Source: Rhodobacter sp.
GTDB taxonomy: Bacteria > Pseudomonadota > Alphaproteobacteria > Rhodobacterales > Rhodobacteraceae
Assembly (NCBI GenBank): GCA_027484145.1
Contig: JAIXUH010000012.1
Coordinates: forward strand, 248,001-312,000
DNA: 64,000 nt
Direction: 5' to 3'
In this document: piece after piece, positions 19,373 through 28,551 of the stretch
How positions within the stretch are numbered: position 1 is the stretch's first letter
How the letters are laid out: each line of letters begins with the position of its first letter
Notes under the pieces: generated by a model
Databases searched by the model: none
What the model was told of the DNA's origin: nothing
Seen by the model: the letters and a program-made list of their open reading frames with translations, nothing else
Position numbers and translations under genes: made by a program

Positions 19373-20137
19373 TCAGGCGAACTGCTCTGCGATCAGCCGC
19401 TCTTCCAGACCATGGCCGGGGTCGAACAGAATGCGGTGGCGCACGGCGGGTTCTGACCGGATTTCTACAGACAGCACGTTCTGCACCGACCGGCTGTCGG
19501 CATCGGCCATCACGGGGCGTTTTTCGGGGTCACGCACCTCAAGCCGCACGGTGGCTGTCTTGGCCAGCAGCGCGCCCCGCCAGCGGCGCGGGCGAAAGGC
19601 TGCAACCGCCGTCAGGGCCAGCACATCCGACCCCATGGGAAGGATCGGTCCGTGGGCCGAATAGTTGTATGCCGTTGACCCTGCCGGGGTGCACAAAAGC
19701 GCGCCGTCACAAACCAGTTCCTCCAGCCGCAGCTTGCCGTCGACATAGATCGCCAGCTTGGCCGCCTGCGGGCCTGCGCGCAGCAAGGACACCTCGTTGA
19801 TCGCAAGCGCGCGGATCAATTGGCCGTCTTTTGTGGTGGCCAACATTTCCAGCGGGTTGATCACGGTTTCTTCGGCGGCAGACAGTCGATCCGGCAGATT
19901 GTCATGGTCAAAGGCGTTCATCATGAAGCCGACCGTGCCGCAGTTCATGCCATAGACGGGCAGATCCATATCTTCAGTTTCGTGCAAGGTGTGCAGCATG
20001 AAGCCGTCGCCGCCAAGGGCCACGACAATTTCAGCATCGTCCAGATCGGTCTGGCCATAGCGCGCGGTCAAGGCAACCAGCGCGTCCTGCGCGGCGGGTG
20101 CGGGGCTGGCGCGAAATGCGATGCGGTCGCTCGACAC
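19373..20137 (-). CDS. nadK: NAD kinase
   Basis: Phosphorylates NAD to NADP. The protein is 254 residues from the GTG at 20137. It shows the GGDG motif ([15 protein letters not shown]), [10 protein letters not shown], the NE/S block ([17 protein letters not shown]) and [17 protein letters not shown], all diagnostic of NadK. I prefer the GTG because AGAGGGAGT precedes it at good spacing and the product then starts like other alphaproteobacterial NadKs. An ATG at 20176 would add 13 unconserved residues. It is convergent with the response regulator and divergent from glyA. Confidence 0.95.
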   Translation of the reverse strand: MSSDRIAFRASPAPAAQDALVALTARYGQTDLDDAEIVVALGGDGFMLHTLHETEDMDLPVYGMNCGTVGFMMNAFDHDNLPDRLSAAEETVINPLEMLATTKDGQLIRALAINEVSLLRAGPQAAKLAIYVDGKLRLEELVCDGALLCTPAGSTAYNYSAHGPILPMGSDVLALTAVAAFRPRRWRGALLAKTATVRLEVRDPEKRPVMADADSRSVQNVLSVEIRSEPAVRHRILFDPGHGLEERLIAEQFA

Positions 20138-20344
20138 GGTCGCCCACTCCCTCTGGCCCCTCTGACCGCCAGTCATGACCGCCGTTCAGCGCAAACTCAA
20201 CCCCCGCTGCCCCGGTTGGGTTCCGTTCCGACACAAAATTTCGCGCTGGCCCCGGCATGCGTCGTTTTCTTGCCTTTCCCAAGGGGGTCGGTTGTTCTAA
20301 ATGGGCCTCATGCCCGGAACCCGGCCCTTTCGCAGGAGACGCCC

Positions 20345-21640
20345 ATGAACGCCCCCCACCGCGACAACGGATTTTTCACCGAGACCCTGTCTTCGCGCGA
20401 TCCCGAATTGTTTGCCGCAATGACGCAGGAACTTGGCCGCCAGCGGCACGAGATTGAACTGATCGCCAGCGAGAACATCGTCAGCCGCGCCGTGATGGAG
20501 GCGCAAGGCTCGGTGATGACGAACAAATATGCCGAAGGATACCCTGGCAAGCGGTATTACGGCGGCTGCCAGTTTGTGGACATCGCCGAAGATCTGGCGA
20601 TTCAGCGCGCATGCCAGTTGTTTGGCTGCAGCTATGCCAACGTGCAGCCAAATTCGGGCTCGCAGGCCAATCAGGGCGTGTTTCAGGCGCTGCTGCAGCC
20701 CGGCGATACGATTCTGGGCATGTCGCTGGATGCCGGCGGTCACCTGACGCACGGGGCGGCCCCCAACCAGTCGGGCAAGTGGTTCAAGGCGGTGCAATAC
20801 GGGGTGCGCAAGCAGGACCTGCTGCTGGACTATGATCAGGTGCACGCCCTTGCGACCGAGCACAAGCCCAAGATGATCATCGCCGGTGGCTCGGCCATTC
20901 CGCGCGTCATCGACTTTGCCCGCATGCGCGAAATCGCCGACTCGGTCGGGGCCTATCTGCTGGTCGACATGGCGCATTTTGCCGGTCTGGTGGCGGCAGG
21001 CCTATATCCCAGCCCCTTCCCCTATGCCCATGTGGCCACCACGACCACGCACAAGACCCTGCGCGGCCCGCGCGGCGGCATGATCCTGACCAATGACGAG
21101 GCTCTGGCCAAGAAATTCAACTCGGCCATCTTCCCGGGTATTCAGGGTGGCCCGCTGATGCATGTGATCGCGGCCAAGGCCGTCGCCTTTGGCGAGGCGC
21201 TGGACCCGTCATTCAAGACCTATCAGGCCCAGGTCATCAAGAATGCGCAGGCGCTTGCGGATGAGTTGATGAAGGGCGGCCTCGACATCGTCACCGGCGG
21301 CACCGACACGCATCTGATGCTGGTGGACCTGCGCCCCAAGGGTGTGAAGGGCAATGCGACCGAGAAAGCCCTCGGCCGCGCCCACATCACTTGCAACAAG
21401 AACGGCATCCCGTTTGATACCGAAAAGCCGACGATCACCAGCGGCGTGCGCCTTGGCACCCCCGCAGGCACGACGCGCGGCTTTGGCGAGGCCGAGTTCC
21501 GCCTGATCGGCCAGTGGATCACCGAAGTGGTCGATGGCCTTGCCGCCAATGGTGAGGAGGGCAACGGCGAAGTTGAAGCCGCTGTACGGGCTAAAGTCGA
21601 GGCGCTTTGCGAAAAGTTCCCGATCTATCCGGGTCTGTAA
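20345..21640 (+). CDS. glyA: Serine hydroxymethyltransferase
   Basis: PLP-dependent interconversion of serine and glycine with tetrahydrofolate, the main one-carbon source. The 431-residue protein matches GlyA throughout: [28 protein letters not shown], the PLP lysine in [14 protein letters not shown] (about Lys237) and [14 protein letters not shown]. The ATG at 20345 follows a GCAGGAG Shine-Dalgarno. A longer in-frame extension upstream runs through the nadK promoter region and is not coding. The gene is followed by a strong hairpin terminator at 21726. Confidence 0.97.
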   Translation: MNAPHRDNGFFTETLSSRDPELFAAMTQELGRQRHEIELIASENIVSRAVMEAQGSVMTNKYAEGYPGKRYYGGCQFVDIAEDLAIQRACQLFGCSYANVQPNSGSQANQGVFQALLQPGDTILGMSLDAGGHLTHGAAPNQSGKWFKAVQYGVRKQDLLLDYDQVHALATEHKPKMIIAGGSAIPRVIDFARMREIADSVGAYLLVDMAHFAGLVAAGLYPSPFPYAHVATTTTHKTLRGPRGGMILTNDEALAKKFNSAIFPGIQGGPLMHVIAAKAVAFGEALDPSFKTYQAQVIKNAQALADELMKGGLDIVTGGTDTHLMLVDLRPKGVKGNATEKALGRAHITCNKNGIPFDTEKPTITSGVRLGTPAGTTRGFGEAEFRLIGQWITEVVDGLAANGEEGNGEVEAAVRAKVEALCEKFPIYPGL

Positions 21641-21725
21641 GGCGCCGGGCGACTCCTGCATTTTCGAACCGGGCACTGGCATATCGCCACCGCTTCACGG
21701 GCGACCCGAGCCCTTGAACAGCGAA

Positions 21726-21754
21726 GGGTGCGCTTACGCGCACCCTACTCCTTT
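21726..21754 (+). terminator. Rho-independent terminator downstream of glyA
   Basis: A perfect 8-bp stem, GGGTGCGC (21726-21733) with GCGCACCC (21738-21745), a TTAC loop, then TACTCCTTT. The rest of the 360-base gap between glyA and the GlcG-like gene (21641-22000) shows no credible ORF. Confidence 0.75.
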
Positions 21755-22000
21755 GTGGAAAAATCAGTCGCACATTTCAGAGATGCGGCACCTGCGGTTG
21801 CGCGGCACTCAGATACCAAGATTTTATACCCGCCCCCCTTGTTGACGTTGCTCATTCCGGCTGCACGGGGCAGCGGGGTTAGGCACTTCTGGTCGTTTTG
21901 ACCCTTAGAGCCGTCGTTGTGCGAATTGGAAACCCGTGTCCAGCAAGGCTCTTTCTACCGCCCCCTGCCAAACTCTGCTGCCTGACAGGGGCGGCTTCAC

Positions 22001-22507
22001 TCACTTCAGCAGATCGGCTGCAGCATCAATGGCCGCCTGGGCGCATTGCTCGTCTTCATCGCCACTGGCGCCGCTGACGCCGATACCACCGATCGGAACG
22101 CCGCCTGCGATGATCGGTAGACCGCCCGGGAACGCGATCAGCCCGGGGACCAGCGCGATACCCGGAAGATCAGCGGCAACACCATCCTTGGCCGGGCCAT
22201 AGGACAGCGTTTCAAAGTTGCGCGTCGTGTTGTTGAACAGCGCTGCCGTCCTGGCCTTGCTGGTGGCAATCGCCTCGCAGGCTTTGCAGGCCCCGTCTTG
22301 ACGGTTCACCAGGATCGTGTTTCCGCCATCATCAACGATGACCACGTTGATGGGCTGATACTTTGTCGCAACTTGGTGGGCAAGGCAGGCTTCGGCCATG
22401 ACCTGGGCCGTCGCTAGGTCGAGGACGGCCTTGCGATCAAGTGCATTTGCCGACAGCGCCGCGCATGACGCCACGACTAGCGCCACAGTTCCAATTACAC
22501 GCTTCAT
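22001..22507 (-). CDS. Secreted GlcG/HbpS-family (DUF336) protein
   Basis: A 168-residue exported protein. Residues 1-22 form a Sec signal peptide ending ANA. The mature part is a single GlcG/HbpS-like domain: INVVIVDDGGNTILVNRQDG, then KARTAALF, then the glycine-rich PGGLPIIAGGVPIGGIGVSGA. Family members bind small ligands such as haem or cobalamin, or have unknown roles next to oxidoreductases. A conserved pair of cysteines (ACKACEA) might form a disulfide or a haem/metal site here. The ATG at 22507 has GGGAGGAG upstream. The upstream region carries a perfect palindrome (see 22556). The function is unknown. Confidence 0.88.
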   Translation of the reverse strand: MKRVIGTVALVVASCAALSANALDRKAVLDLATAQVMAEACLAHQVATKYQPINVVIVDDGGNTILVNRQDGACKACEAIATSKARTAALFNNTTRNFETLSYGPAKDGVAADLPGIALVPGLIAFPGGLPIIAGGVPIGGIGVSGASGDEDEQCAQAAIDAAADLLK

Positions 22508-22555
22508 TTGAACTCCTCCCTGAAAAAAGCGCCTTTGCGCAGGGTCACCATGATA

Positions 22556-22640
22556 GAGGTACGTACCTCAAATCAATGATTCTTTGTTGAAAAAGTGCCG
22601 ATAACGGGATAATCAGGCCATAAATGATTGACGTACCTCA
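22556..22640 (-). promoter_or_regulatory. Palindromic operator candidate upstream of the GlcG-like gene
   Basis: A perfect 14-bp palindrome GAGGTACGTACCTC lies at 22556-22569, about 50 bases before the gene start. Its half ACGTACCTCA recurs at 22631-22640, 70 bases further upstream. The surrounding 22540-22690 is unusually A+T rich. This looks like a repressor or activator site (TetR-type spacing). The remaining bases up to 22993 contain no credible ORF. Confidence 0.5.
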
Positions 22641-22993
22641 GAATCTTTTCGTCCTAGCGCTTTAGTAGAGCAAGCAGATAAGGCGCCATAGAGTCCCGCT
22701 TCTCCTGTGTATTTTCCTACTGGTCTGGTCCTTACCGGCCACCAAGCCTACTTCGCTCCACCCGGCGAATGCCCCCGACAAAACCACGCGCCGAGACGAA
22801 AGGAAGGCGCAGGACAGGTGGCAAAAGAACGCCAAGCCCTGAAAACATCTCGTGATATCAAAGCGGTTTCATGGGGCTGCAAAGACACGCCCCCCTTGCG
22901 TCCCCCCTTCCAAGGCAGCGTTCACTTTCCTGAACCGCGCTGACCGTGATCGCTAGCTTGACGCCACACCGCCTGCCCGGTCAGATCACTGAC

Positions 22994-23899
22994 ATGAAGG
23001 CAAACACCCGCTCCCTCGAACGCCGCTTAGGCGACTGGACCCGCGCAAGGCTTCCCTTTGTGCTGGCCGAATTCGTGATGTTCGTGCTCAAGCAAGGTTG
23101 GGCCTGCCTGTTTGGCGGGTTGCTGTTGCTGGCGATCATCGGCACGAAACTGGTGTGGCAGCCGGATTGGTCCCTGCAGCGCTATGACGCGCTGTTCGTG
23201 TTCGCCGTTGCCACACAGGCCCTGTTTCTGTGGATGCGGCTGGAGACGTGGGAAGAAGCCCGCGTGATCTTGCTGTTTCACCTGACCGGCACGGCGATGG
23301 AATGGTTCAAGGTGGCTGCCGGGTCTTGGGCCTATCCCGAGGCGGGGATCTTCATGATCATGGGCGTGCCGCTGTTTTCAGGTTTTATGTATGCCTCGGT
23401 CGGGAGCTACATGGCGCGCGTGATCCGCATCTTTGACATGCGCTTTGCGCCCTATCCCCCCTTCTGGATGACGGCCCTGCTGGCCGTGGCGATTTACGTC
23501 AACTTCTTTGCCCATCACTTTGTGCCCGATATCCGGCTGGTGCTGTTCGCGGCCACCATTGTGCTGTTTGCGCGCACGCGTATCTGGTTTCGCATCTCGG
23601 CCCAGGCAGATGCGCGCGACTGGTGGATGCCCCTGCCGGTTGCGGCCTTTCTGTCGTTCTTGGCGCTGTGGGTGGCAGAAAATGTCGGCACCGCCACCGG
23701 CACTTGGCTTTACTCTGGCCAAGTGCCGGGGCAGATGGTCAGCTTTGCCAAGCTGGGGTCGTGGTATCTGCTGCTGTATGTGGCCTTTGTCACAGTCACG
23801 GTCGTGCTGCGGTCGGCTTTGTTCCTGCATCCGCTGACGCCAGGGCGGCGGTCAAAGCTGCCCGCGCATCCGCTGCACGACGACAAGGCCAATCCCTAG
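22994..23899 (+). CDS. DUF817 family integral membrane protein
   Basis: A 301-residue polytopic membrane protein with about eight hydrophobic segments. It matches the DUF817 family in its wording (LPFVLAEFVMFVLKQGWACLFGG, GTAMEWFKVAAGSWAYPE, FARTRIWF, VAENVGTATGTWLYSGQ). No function is established for the family. I prefer the ATG at 22994 (MKANTRSLERR). An upstream in-frame start at 22946 adds 16 unconserved residues. Its 3' end overlaps the convergent membrane protein gene by 48 bases. Confidence 0.85.
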   Translation: MKANTRSLERRLGDWTRARLPFVLAEFVMFVLKQGWACLFGGLLLLAIIGTKLVWQPDWSLQRYDALFVFAVATQALFLWMRLETWEEARVILLFHLTGTAMEWFKVAAGSWAYPEAGIFMIMGVPLFSGFMYASVGSYMARVIRIFDMRFAPYPPFWMTALLAVAIYVNFFAHHFVPDIRLVLFAATIVLFARTRIWFRISAQADARDWWMPLPVAAFLSFLALWVAENVGTATGTWLYSGQVPGQMVSFAKLGSWYLLLYVAFVTVTVVLRSALFLHPLTPGRRSKLPAHPLHDDKANP

Positions 23900-24223
23900 G
23901 ATCAGCAGGCCAAGCGCAAGCGTCGCCGCGACACCCACGATATAGCCCATCAACCGTGCGCTGCGGTTCAGACCCGAGAGGTGCTTGACACAAATATCAT
24001 AACAGGCCGCCACTCGGGCCTGATCAATCTGGACCAGAAGTTTGGGGTTCGCGGCCTTGTCCGCCAGATCGGCAAGTTCGGTCGCCGCAGCCCGCACTTT
24101 GCGCGGCAACAACCGCCCGCCGCGCCGCATCTTGGCCGACAGCCCCTTGCCGCGCACGCCAAGGCGTTCCTCCATCAAGGATGCAACGCGTTCGGCCATC
24201 TGCTGAATTGTAACTGCGCTCAT
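23852..24223 (-). CDS. Small C-terminally anchored membrane protein (123 aa)
   Basis: A 123-residue protein with a helical, basic soluble part (residues 1-88, with KGLSAKMRRGGRLLPRKVR) and one C-terminal membrane helix (about 92-115). It has no recognised family. The first part might bind nucleic acid or form a helical bundle, but that is a guess from charge alone. The ATG at 24223 has AAGGAT upstream. It is divergent from the alpha/beta hydrolase gene (89 bases) and overlaps DUF817 tail to tail by 48 bases. Confidence 0.75.
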   Translation of the reverse strand: MSAVTIQQMAERVASLMEERLGVRGKGLSAKMRRGGRLLPRKVRAAATELADLADKAANPKLLVQIDQARVAACYDICVKHLSGLNRSARLMGYIVGVAATLALGLLILGIGLVVVQRMRGQL

Positions 24224-24312
24224 CCCTATATCCTTTTCGCCAAGGGTAAGTCGCCCGGCCCGAATGCTCAACCCGTCTGGAACGCCGCGCAAACTGGGGT
24301 TAAAGGGGTGAC

Positions 24313-25083
24313 ATGCTTGCCACGATCCATCATGCCGCCGCGACCCCGTCTGATGCCCCGCCGCTGGTCATTGCGCATGGCCTGTACGGCAGCGCGCGCA
24401 ACTGGGGCGTCATCGCGCGGCGCCTGGCAGATGTGCGCGATGTGGTGGCGGTCGATATGCGCAACCACGGTGACAGCCCGTGGCTTCCCTCGCACAGCTA
24501 TCCGGATATGGCAGCCGATCTGGCCGAGGTGATCGCGGGCCTTGGCCGCCCGGTTGATCTGCTGGGCCATTCGATGGGGGGCAAGGCCGCGATGCAACTG
24601 GCCCTGACCCAGCCGCATCTTTTGCGCCGTTTGGTGGTGGCCGATATTGCGCCCGTCGCCTATCAGCATGACCAGTCGCGCCACGTCCACGCCATGCAGG
24701 CGCTGGATCTGGACGGCCTGACCACGCGGGGCGCGGCGGACCGTCGTCTGACCGCAACCGTGCCCGAGGCATCGTTGCGCGCGTTCTTCCTGCAATCACT
24801 GGACCTGAAAAGCACGCCGCCCCGCTGGCGGCTGAACCTTGAAGTGCTGCTGGCCGAGATGCCAAAGATCGTGGGCTGGCCGGGAACCGAAGGCGTCTTT
24901 GACGGGCCAACACTGTTCTTGACCGGGGCCGACAGTCACTATGTGCTGCCCGAGCATCGCCCCGCGATCAAAGCCTTGTTCAGCCATGCAAGGTTCGCCA
25001 AGATTCCCGGAACAGGGCACTGGCTGCACGCCGAAAAACCCCGCGAGTTTGAGGAAACGGTTCGCGTTTTTCTGTCTGCCTGA
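24313..25083 (+). CDS. Alpha/beta hydrolase (YbfF-like esterase)
   Basis: A 256-residue cytosolic serine hydrolase. The nucleophile elbow GHSMGG carries Ser87. Asp207 (LTGADSHYV) and His236 (GTGHWLHAE) complete a catalytic triad, and HGLYGS near the N-terminus is the oxyanion-hole region. The wording (HGLYGSARNWG, DMRNHGDSPW) is that of the YbfF/abhydrolase-11 esterase group, which hydrolyses short acyl esters or acyl-CoAs in vitro. The physiological substrate is unknown. The ATG at 24313 follows AAAGGGG. Confidence 0.9.
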   Translation: MLATIHHAAATPSDAPPLVIAHGLYGSARNWGVIARRLADVRDVVAVDMRNHGDSPWLPSHSYPDMAADLAEVIAGLGRPVDLLGHSMGGKAAMQLALTQPHLLRRLVVADIAPVAYQHDQSRHVHAMQALDLDGLTTRGAADRRLTATVPEASLRAFFLQSLDLKSTPPRWRLNLEVLLAEMPKIVGWPGTEGVFDGPTLFLTGADSHYVLPEHRPAIKALFSHARFAKIPGTGHWLHAEKPREFEETVRVFLSA

Positions 25084-25431
25084 CGCAGAGTCACACGCAG
25101 CGGCGGCGATGAGACAGAAAAAATCACCCTCAGGTTGAAAAATGCTGCGCCGCCGCAACAAATCGGTCCGGGTTTCCTGACTTGTCAGCAAGGCACAATC
25201 ATATTTTCTTTGCGGTCGAGAGGCCAGACGTTAGTATGTTCACATGACGTAAAGTATGCGTGATCGGTGATTGGTTCATGTCTCGACGCGTGTGGTGGTC
25301 GGTTTTTTCGCCGCAAACCGCATGCGAAACGAATAACAAAAAGAGTTTTTTCGTGCCGGATTCTGGTTCGGCAGAGGTGTCAGAGCAGACATTGGGTACA
25401 GGCCCCGCAGCAATTTTGGGGAGTTCTAGAC
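25084..25431. other. Upstream region of the exopolysaccharide locus
   Basis: 348 bases without a gene precede the first exopolysaccharide gene. It is more A+T rich than its surroundings at 25195-25260. It holds a short palindrome CTGAC-tt-GTCAG at 25177-25188. A promoter for the plus-strand genes is expected here, but no clear -35/-10 pair can be assigned. Confidence 0.4.
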
Positions 25432-26475
25432 GTGTCCAAGATCGTGATCACGGGTGGGGCGGGCTTCATCGCCTCTCACCTGACGGATTTTTTGGTTCAA
25501 GCCTATCCCAACAGTGAATTCATAATCATCGACCGCATGAGCTATGCGGCACGCCGTGAGTATCTTTCCCAAGCCCTGCGTCGGCCCAACGTGCGCTTTA
25601 TCCAGACATCGATCACCAACCGGCGCGCGATGGAGCGTTTGCTGCGTGGCACCGATATCGTGATTCATGCCGCGGCGGAATCGCATGTGGACAATTCCTA
25701 CCGCGATGTGCGCCCGTTCCTGCGCAGCAACGTCGACGGCACGGTGTCATTGCTGCAGGCATCGGTCACCTGCGGTGTCGGCATGTTCGTCCATGTCAGC
25801 ACAGACGAGGTCTATGGCGATTGCCGTGATGGCGATGCCACCGAACATTCGGCCCTGAACCCGACCAACCCCTATTCCGCCAGCAAGGCGGCAGCCGAGA
25901 TGTTCGTGAAATGCTATGCCCAGTCTTATGGCCTGGCCACCCGCGTGACGCGGGCGAACAACATCTATGGCGAACGGCAGTTTCCCGAAAAGCTGATCCC
26001 CAAGCTGATCGTGGACGGGCTGACCGGCGGCACCTTCCAGATTCATGGCAAGGGAACGGCGATGCGGCCCTTTCTGCATGTTCAGGATTTCTGCCGCGCC
26101 ATGATGACGGTCCTAGAAAAGGGCGAAAACGGCGCGGTCTACAATGTGCCCGCAATGCGTGAGTTCAGCGTGTCAGAGGTGGTTGATCTGGTCTGCACTG
26201 CCTTGGGCCGCAAGCGCGAGGACTTTGTCACCAATGGCCCGGACCGGCCGCACAACGACAGCCGTTATGGCGTGACCGGGCACCAGATCAGTGCCTTGGG
26301 CTGGACACCTCAGCGCAAACTGGCCGAAGACCTGTATGGGATTGTCGATTGGTATCGTGACAACCTGCACCTATTCGTGCGTGAGCCTGCGTCGATCACG
26401 CGGCTGCATCCGCGCCTTGTCGCGCCGTTTACGCAGTTGCGCCGGGTGGCTTCCTTTGCCCAGCAGGGCACTTAA
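25432..26475 (+). CDS. NAD-dependent nucleotide-sugar 4,6-dehydratase (RmlB-like SDR)
   Basis: A 347-residue extended short-chain dehydrogenase. The NAD-binding turn TGGAGFIAS lies at the N-terminus. The dehydratase triad Thr-Asp-Glu lies in VSTDEVYGD (about residues 122-129), and the catalytic Tyr-x-x-x-Lys is in NPYSASKAA. The TDE set is typical of dTDP-glucose 4,6-dehydratases that make 4-keto-6-deoxy sugars. The C-terminus (residues 310-347) is less conserved. The start is GTG at 25432 with GGGGAG upstream. It is the first gene of the exopolysaccharide locus and provides an activated deoxy sugar. The exact nucleotide (dTDP, UDP or GDP) is not decided by sequence. Confidence 0.85.
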   Translation: MSKIVITGGAGFIASHLTDFLVQAYPNSEFIIIDRMSYAARREYLSQALRRPNVRFIQTSITNRRAMERLLRGTDIVIHAAAESHVDNSYRDVRPFLRSNVDGTVSLLQASVTCGVGMFVHVSTDEVYGDCRDGDATEHSALNPTNPYSASKAAAEMFVKCYAQSYGLATRVTRANNIYGERQFPEKLIPKLIVDGLTGGTFQIHGKGTAMRPFLHVQDFCRAMMTVLEKGENGAVYNVPAMREFSVSEVVDLVCTALGRKREDFVTNGPDRPHNDSRYGVTGHQISALGWTPQRKLAEDLYGIVDWYRDNLHLFVREPASITRLHPRLVAPFTQLRRVASFAQQGT

Positions 26476-26489
26476 GTCGTCGCGACATG

Positions 26490-27449
26490 CTAAAGGTTGA
26501 AAAGTGCGCGCCGCTGCGTGGTGGCGCGCCGTTGGGCGACACCGGCGGGCGCAAGGGCAAGACGCATCTCGCGTGCCAGAACGCCATGCCGCGCCCCCAT
26601 GAAACGCCCGATGGACAGGCGCGCGGCCGCGCTGTCCATGTCCTGCAATTGGTTGCGGTGTGGCAGGCAGGTGACGCCGGTCTGCAGCCCAAGGCTGGCG
26701 GCAATCGCGGCTGTCTGTGCCGTCGCCCCGCCGTTGGGATAGGCGATCACCTTTGGGCGCGCGCCGGTCAGCTTCGCCAGACCATCCTGCGCCGCGGCAA
26801 TTTCGGCCCGCTGACCCGCGGCATCCAGCACCGGAAGGATGGCATGGTTTTGGGTGTGATTGCCGATTTCCACCAAAGGATCGGCGGCAAAGGCCGACAG
26901 TTCCTGCGGCGTCATCGGCCGGTCATCATCGGACACGGGCCGAAAGATGGTTTCGCCAAAGGCCGCGATCAGGGCCTGACGGATGCCCTCCGGCGGCAAG
27001 GCCTTCAGCGTCTCGCGCCATGTGGCAAGGGCGGAAGGGGCCTGACCGCGCCGGGTGCCTTCGCGGTGCAGCACATCCCACCAGAATGCCTCGCCCGACA
27101 GCACGTTGCCGCTGGTGATGAAAAAGGTGGCCGGCACGCCATGGCGGCGCAGGATCGGCAGGACGGCAAGGTTGTTGGCATAGCCATCGTCAAAGGTCAG
27201 CCAAACCACCGGCCCTTGCCGCGCCCCATCGCGCGCGGTGACAAAGCCAAGACCCATGCGCTTCAACTCGTCAATCAACTGATCCAGATCAGCCAGTGTC
27301 AGGGGTTGATAGGGGTCCACCACACCCTGCCCCGCAACGGCCATGTCACGCCACACGCCGTGAAACCCCAGCACCACAAGGCCCGGTGCCACTGCGCCCG
27401 GCAAGCGCGACAGCGCCAGATCAACAAGCTTTACCACCTTGGACCGCAT
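26490..27449 (-). CDS. Polysaccharide deacetylase (NodB homology domain)
   Basis: A 319-residue carbohydrate esterase family 4 protein. The NodB domain shows motif 1 TFDDGY (catalytic base and metal Asp) and motif 2 GNHTQNHA (H-T-x-x-H metal ligands). No signal peptide is evident, only a mildly hydrophobic N-terminus. It would remove acetyl groups from N-acetylated sugars of the polymer or its lipid-linked precursor. It lies alone on the minus strand, 14 bases tail to tail from the dehydratase and divergent from the GT2 gene. The location in the cell is uncertain. Confidence 0.88.
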   Translation of the reverse strand: MRSKVVKLVDLALSRLPGAVAPGLVVLGFHGVWRDMAVAGQGVVDPYQPLTLADLDQLIDELKRMGLGFVTARDGARQGPVVWLTFDDGYANNLAVLPILRRHGVPATFFITSGNVLSGEAFWWDVLHREGTRRGQAPSALATWRETLKALPPEGIRQALIAAFGETIFRPVSDDDRPMTPQELSAFAADPLVEIGNHTQNHAILPVLDAAGQRAEIAAAQDGLAKLTGARPKVIAYPNGGATAQTAAIAASLGLQTGVTCLPHRNQLQDMDSAAARLSIGRFMGARHGVLAREMRLALAPAGVAQRRATTQRRALFNL

Positions 27450-27576
27450 TCCGCACTTTCCACAGCTTTACTTCCCCGCCATCATGACGGCCAAGCCTTG
27501 CCATTGCCAGTCTGGCCTTTTGGCGGTGACGGCTTGTGTCTACCCAAAGGCACCCGGCCCCTGCAGGACGACCAAG

Positions 27577-28551
27577 ATGAGTGACCCTGCCGTTTCCATC
27601 ATCATTCCAACTTACAACGCCGCACGCTGGCTTGGCCTTGCCGTCGACTCGGCACTTGCCCAGACCTTTACCGATATCGAGGTGCTGGTGTTCGACAATG
27701 CGTCGACCGACACAACGCCCAGTCTGATGGCCGCCTATGACGACTCGCGCCTGACCTATGTGCGCGCGGATGTGAACGTGGGCTTTGCCGGAAATGTCAC
27801 CCGTGGCATCGCTGCGGCCAAAGGGCGCTACATGATGGTGCTGGGCGCGGATGACGAGTTGGACCCGCGCTTTATCGCCCGTGCCGTGGCGGCACTGGAG
27901 GCGCACCCACAGGCGTCGATGCTGCATGGCAATGCCATCTGGATCGATGATGATGGGCATGAGACGGGCCGCTTTTCCGGCCAGTGGCCTGCCGTCAGCC
28001 GCGGGGATGATGCCTTTATCCGCTGCTTTACCGAAGGGTTCTGCTATTCCTGCGTGATCTCGCGCAGTGCCCCGGTCAAGGCACTTGGCGCGATGGACGA
28101 GACATGGGGCATGATCTCGGACACATGGCTGTTCCTGAAGCTGTGCCTTGCGGGGGATGTCCTGTTTCTGGCGGACCCATTGGTGCGTTACCGTGTGCGG
28201 GAAACCAGCCTGTCGTTCGAGCTTTATGCCGATGGCAAGATGTTTGACGACCATATGCGTGGTCTGGATGAGGCCTTTGGCTGGCCGCAGGCGCGCCATC
28301 TGGCCCCCCGCGCGCAAGAAGCACGCGTTGCCGTGGCCCAGCAGGCGCTGGATACCCTGCACATGGCGCGATTGGGCAGCGGATTTGGCCCGGCAATGCG
28401 CAAAGCCATGGCCGTAATCCGCCGTGTTCCCGCTATCCTGTTGCGGCCCCGCGCCGTGGCGCGGTTGGTCTTTGCGGCCCTGCCACCGGGCGTGATCCGG
28501 CTGGTGCGCGCGCGCCGAAAGGCCGCCGCCGGGGCTGTGGCCGATACATGA
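27577..28551 (+). CDS. Glycosyltransferase family 2
   Basis: A 324-residue GT-A-fold enzyme that adds a sugar to the lipid-linked repeat unit on the cytosolic side. VSIIIPTYNAARWLGLAV starts the fold. The DxD-like metal site is GADDELDPRF, and the acceptor-side region is GMISDTWLFLK. C-terminal residues 260-324 are basic and may lie on the membrane. I placed the ATG at 27577 (MSDPAVS) with CAGGA upstream. It overlaps the flippase gene by four bases (ATGA), so coupling is likely. Donor and linkage are unknown. Confidence 0.88.
   Translation: MSDPAVSIIIPTYNAARWLGLAVDSALAQTFTDIEVLVFDNASTDTTPSLMAAYDDSRLTYVRADVNVGFAGNVTRGIAAAKGRYMMVLGADDELDPRFIARAVAALEAHPQASMLHGNAIWIDDDGHETGRFSGQWPAVSRGDDAFIRCFTEGFCYSCVISRSAPVKALGAMDETWGMISDTWLFLKLCLAGDVLFLADPLVRYRVRETSLSFELYADGKMFDDHMRGLDEAFGWPQARHLAPRAQEARVAVAQQALDTLHMARLGSGFGPAMRKAMAVIRRVPAILLRPRAVARLVFAALPPGVIRLVRARRKAAAGAVADT

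Noticed and set aside
20177-20344. Possible riboswitch upstream of glyA
   Set aside because: The leader is short and shows no conserved glycine, SAM or tetrahydrofolate aptamer pattern that I could recognise.
22707-22943. 78-codon plus-strand frame before DUF817
   Set aside because: No ribosome binding site, basic/proline-rich composition and no similarity seen, so treated as non-coding.
25432-26475. Firm naming of the first exopolysaccharide dehydratase as rmlB
   Set aside because: rmlA, rmlC and rmlD are not beside it and the C-terminus diverges, so only an RmlB-like call is supported.
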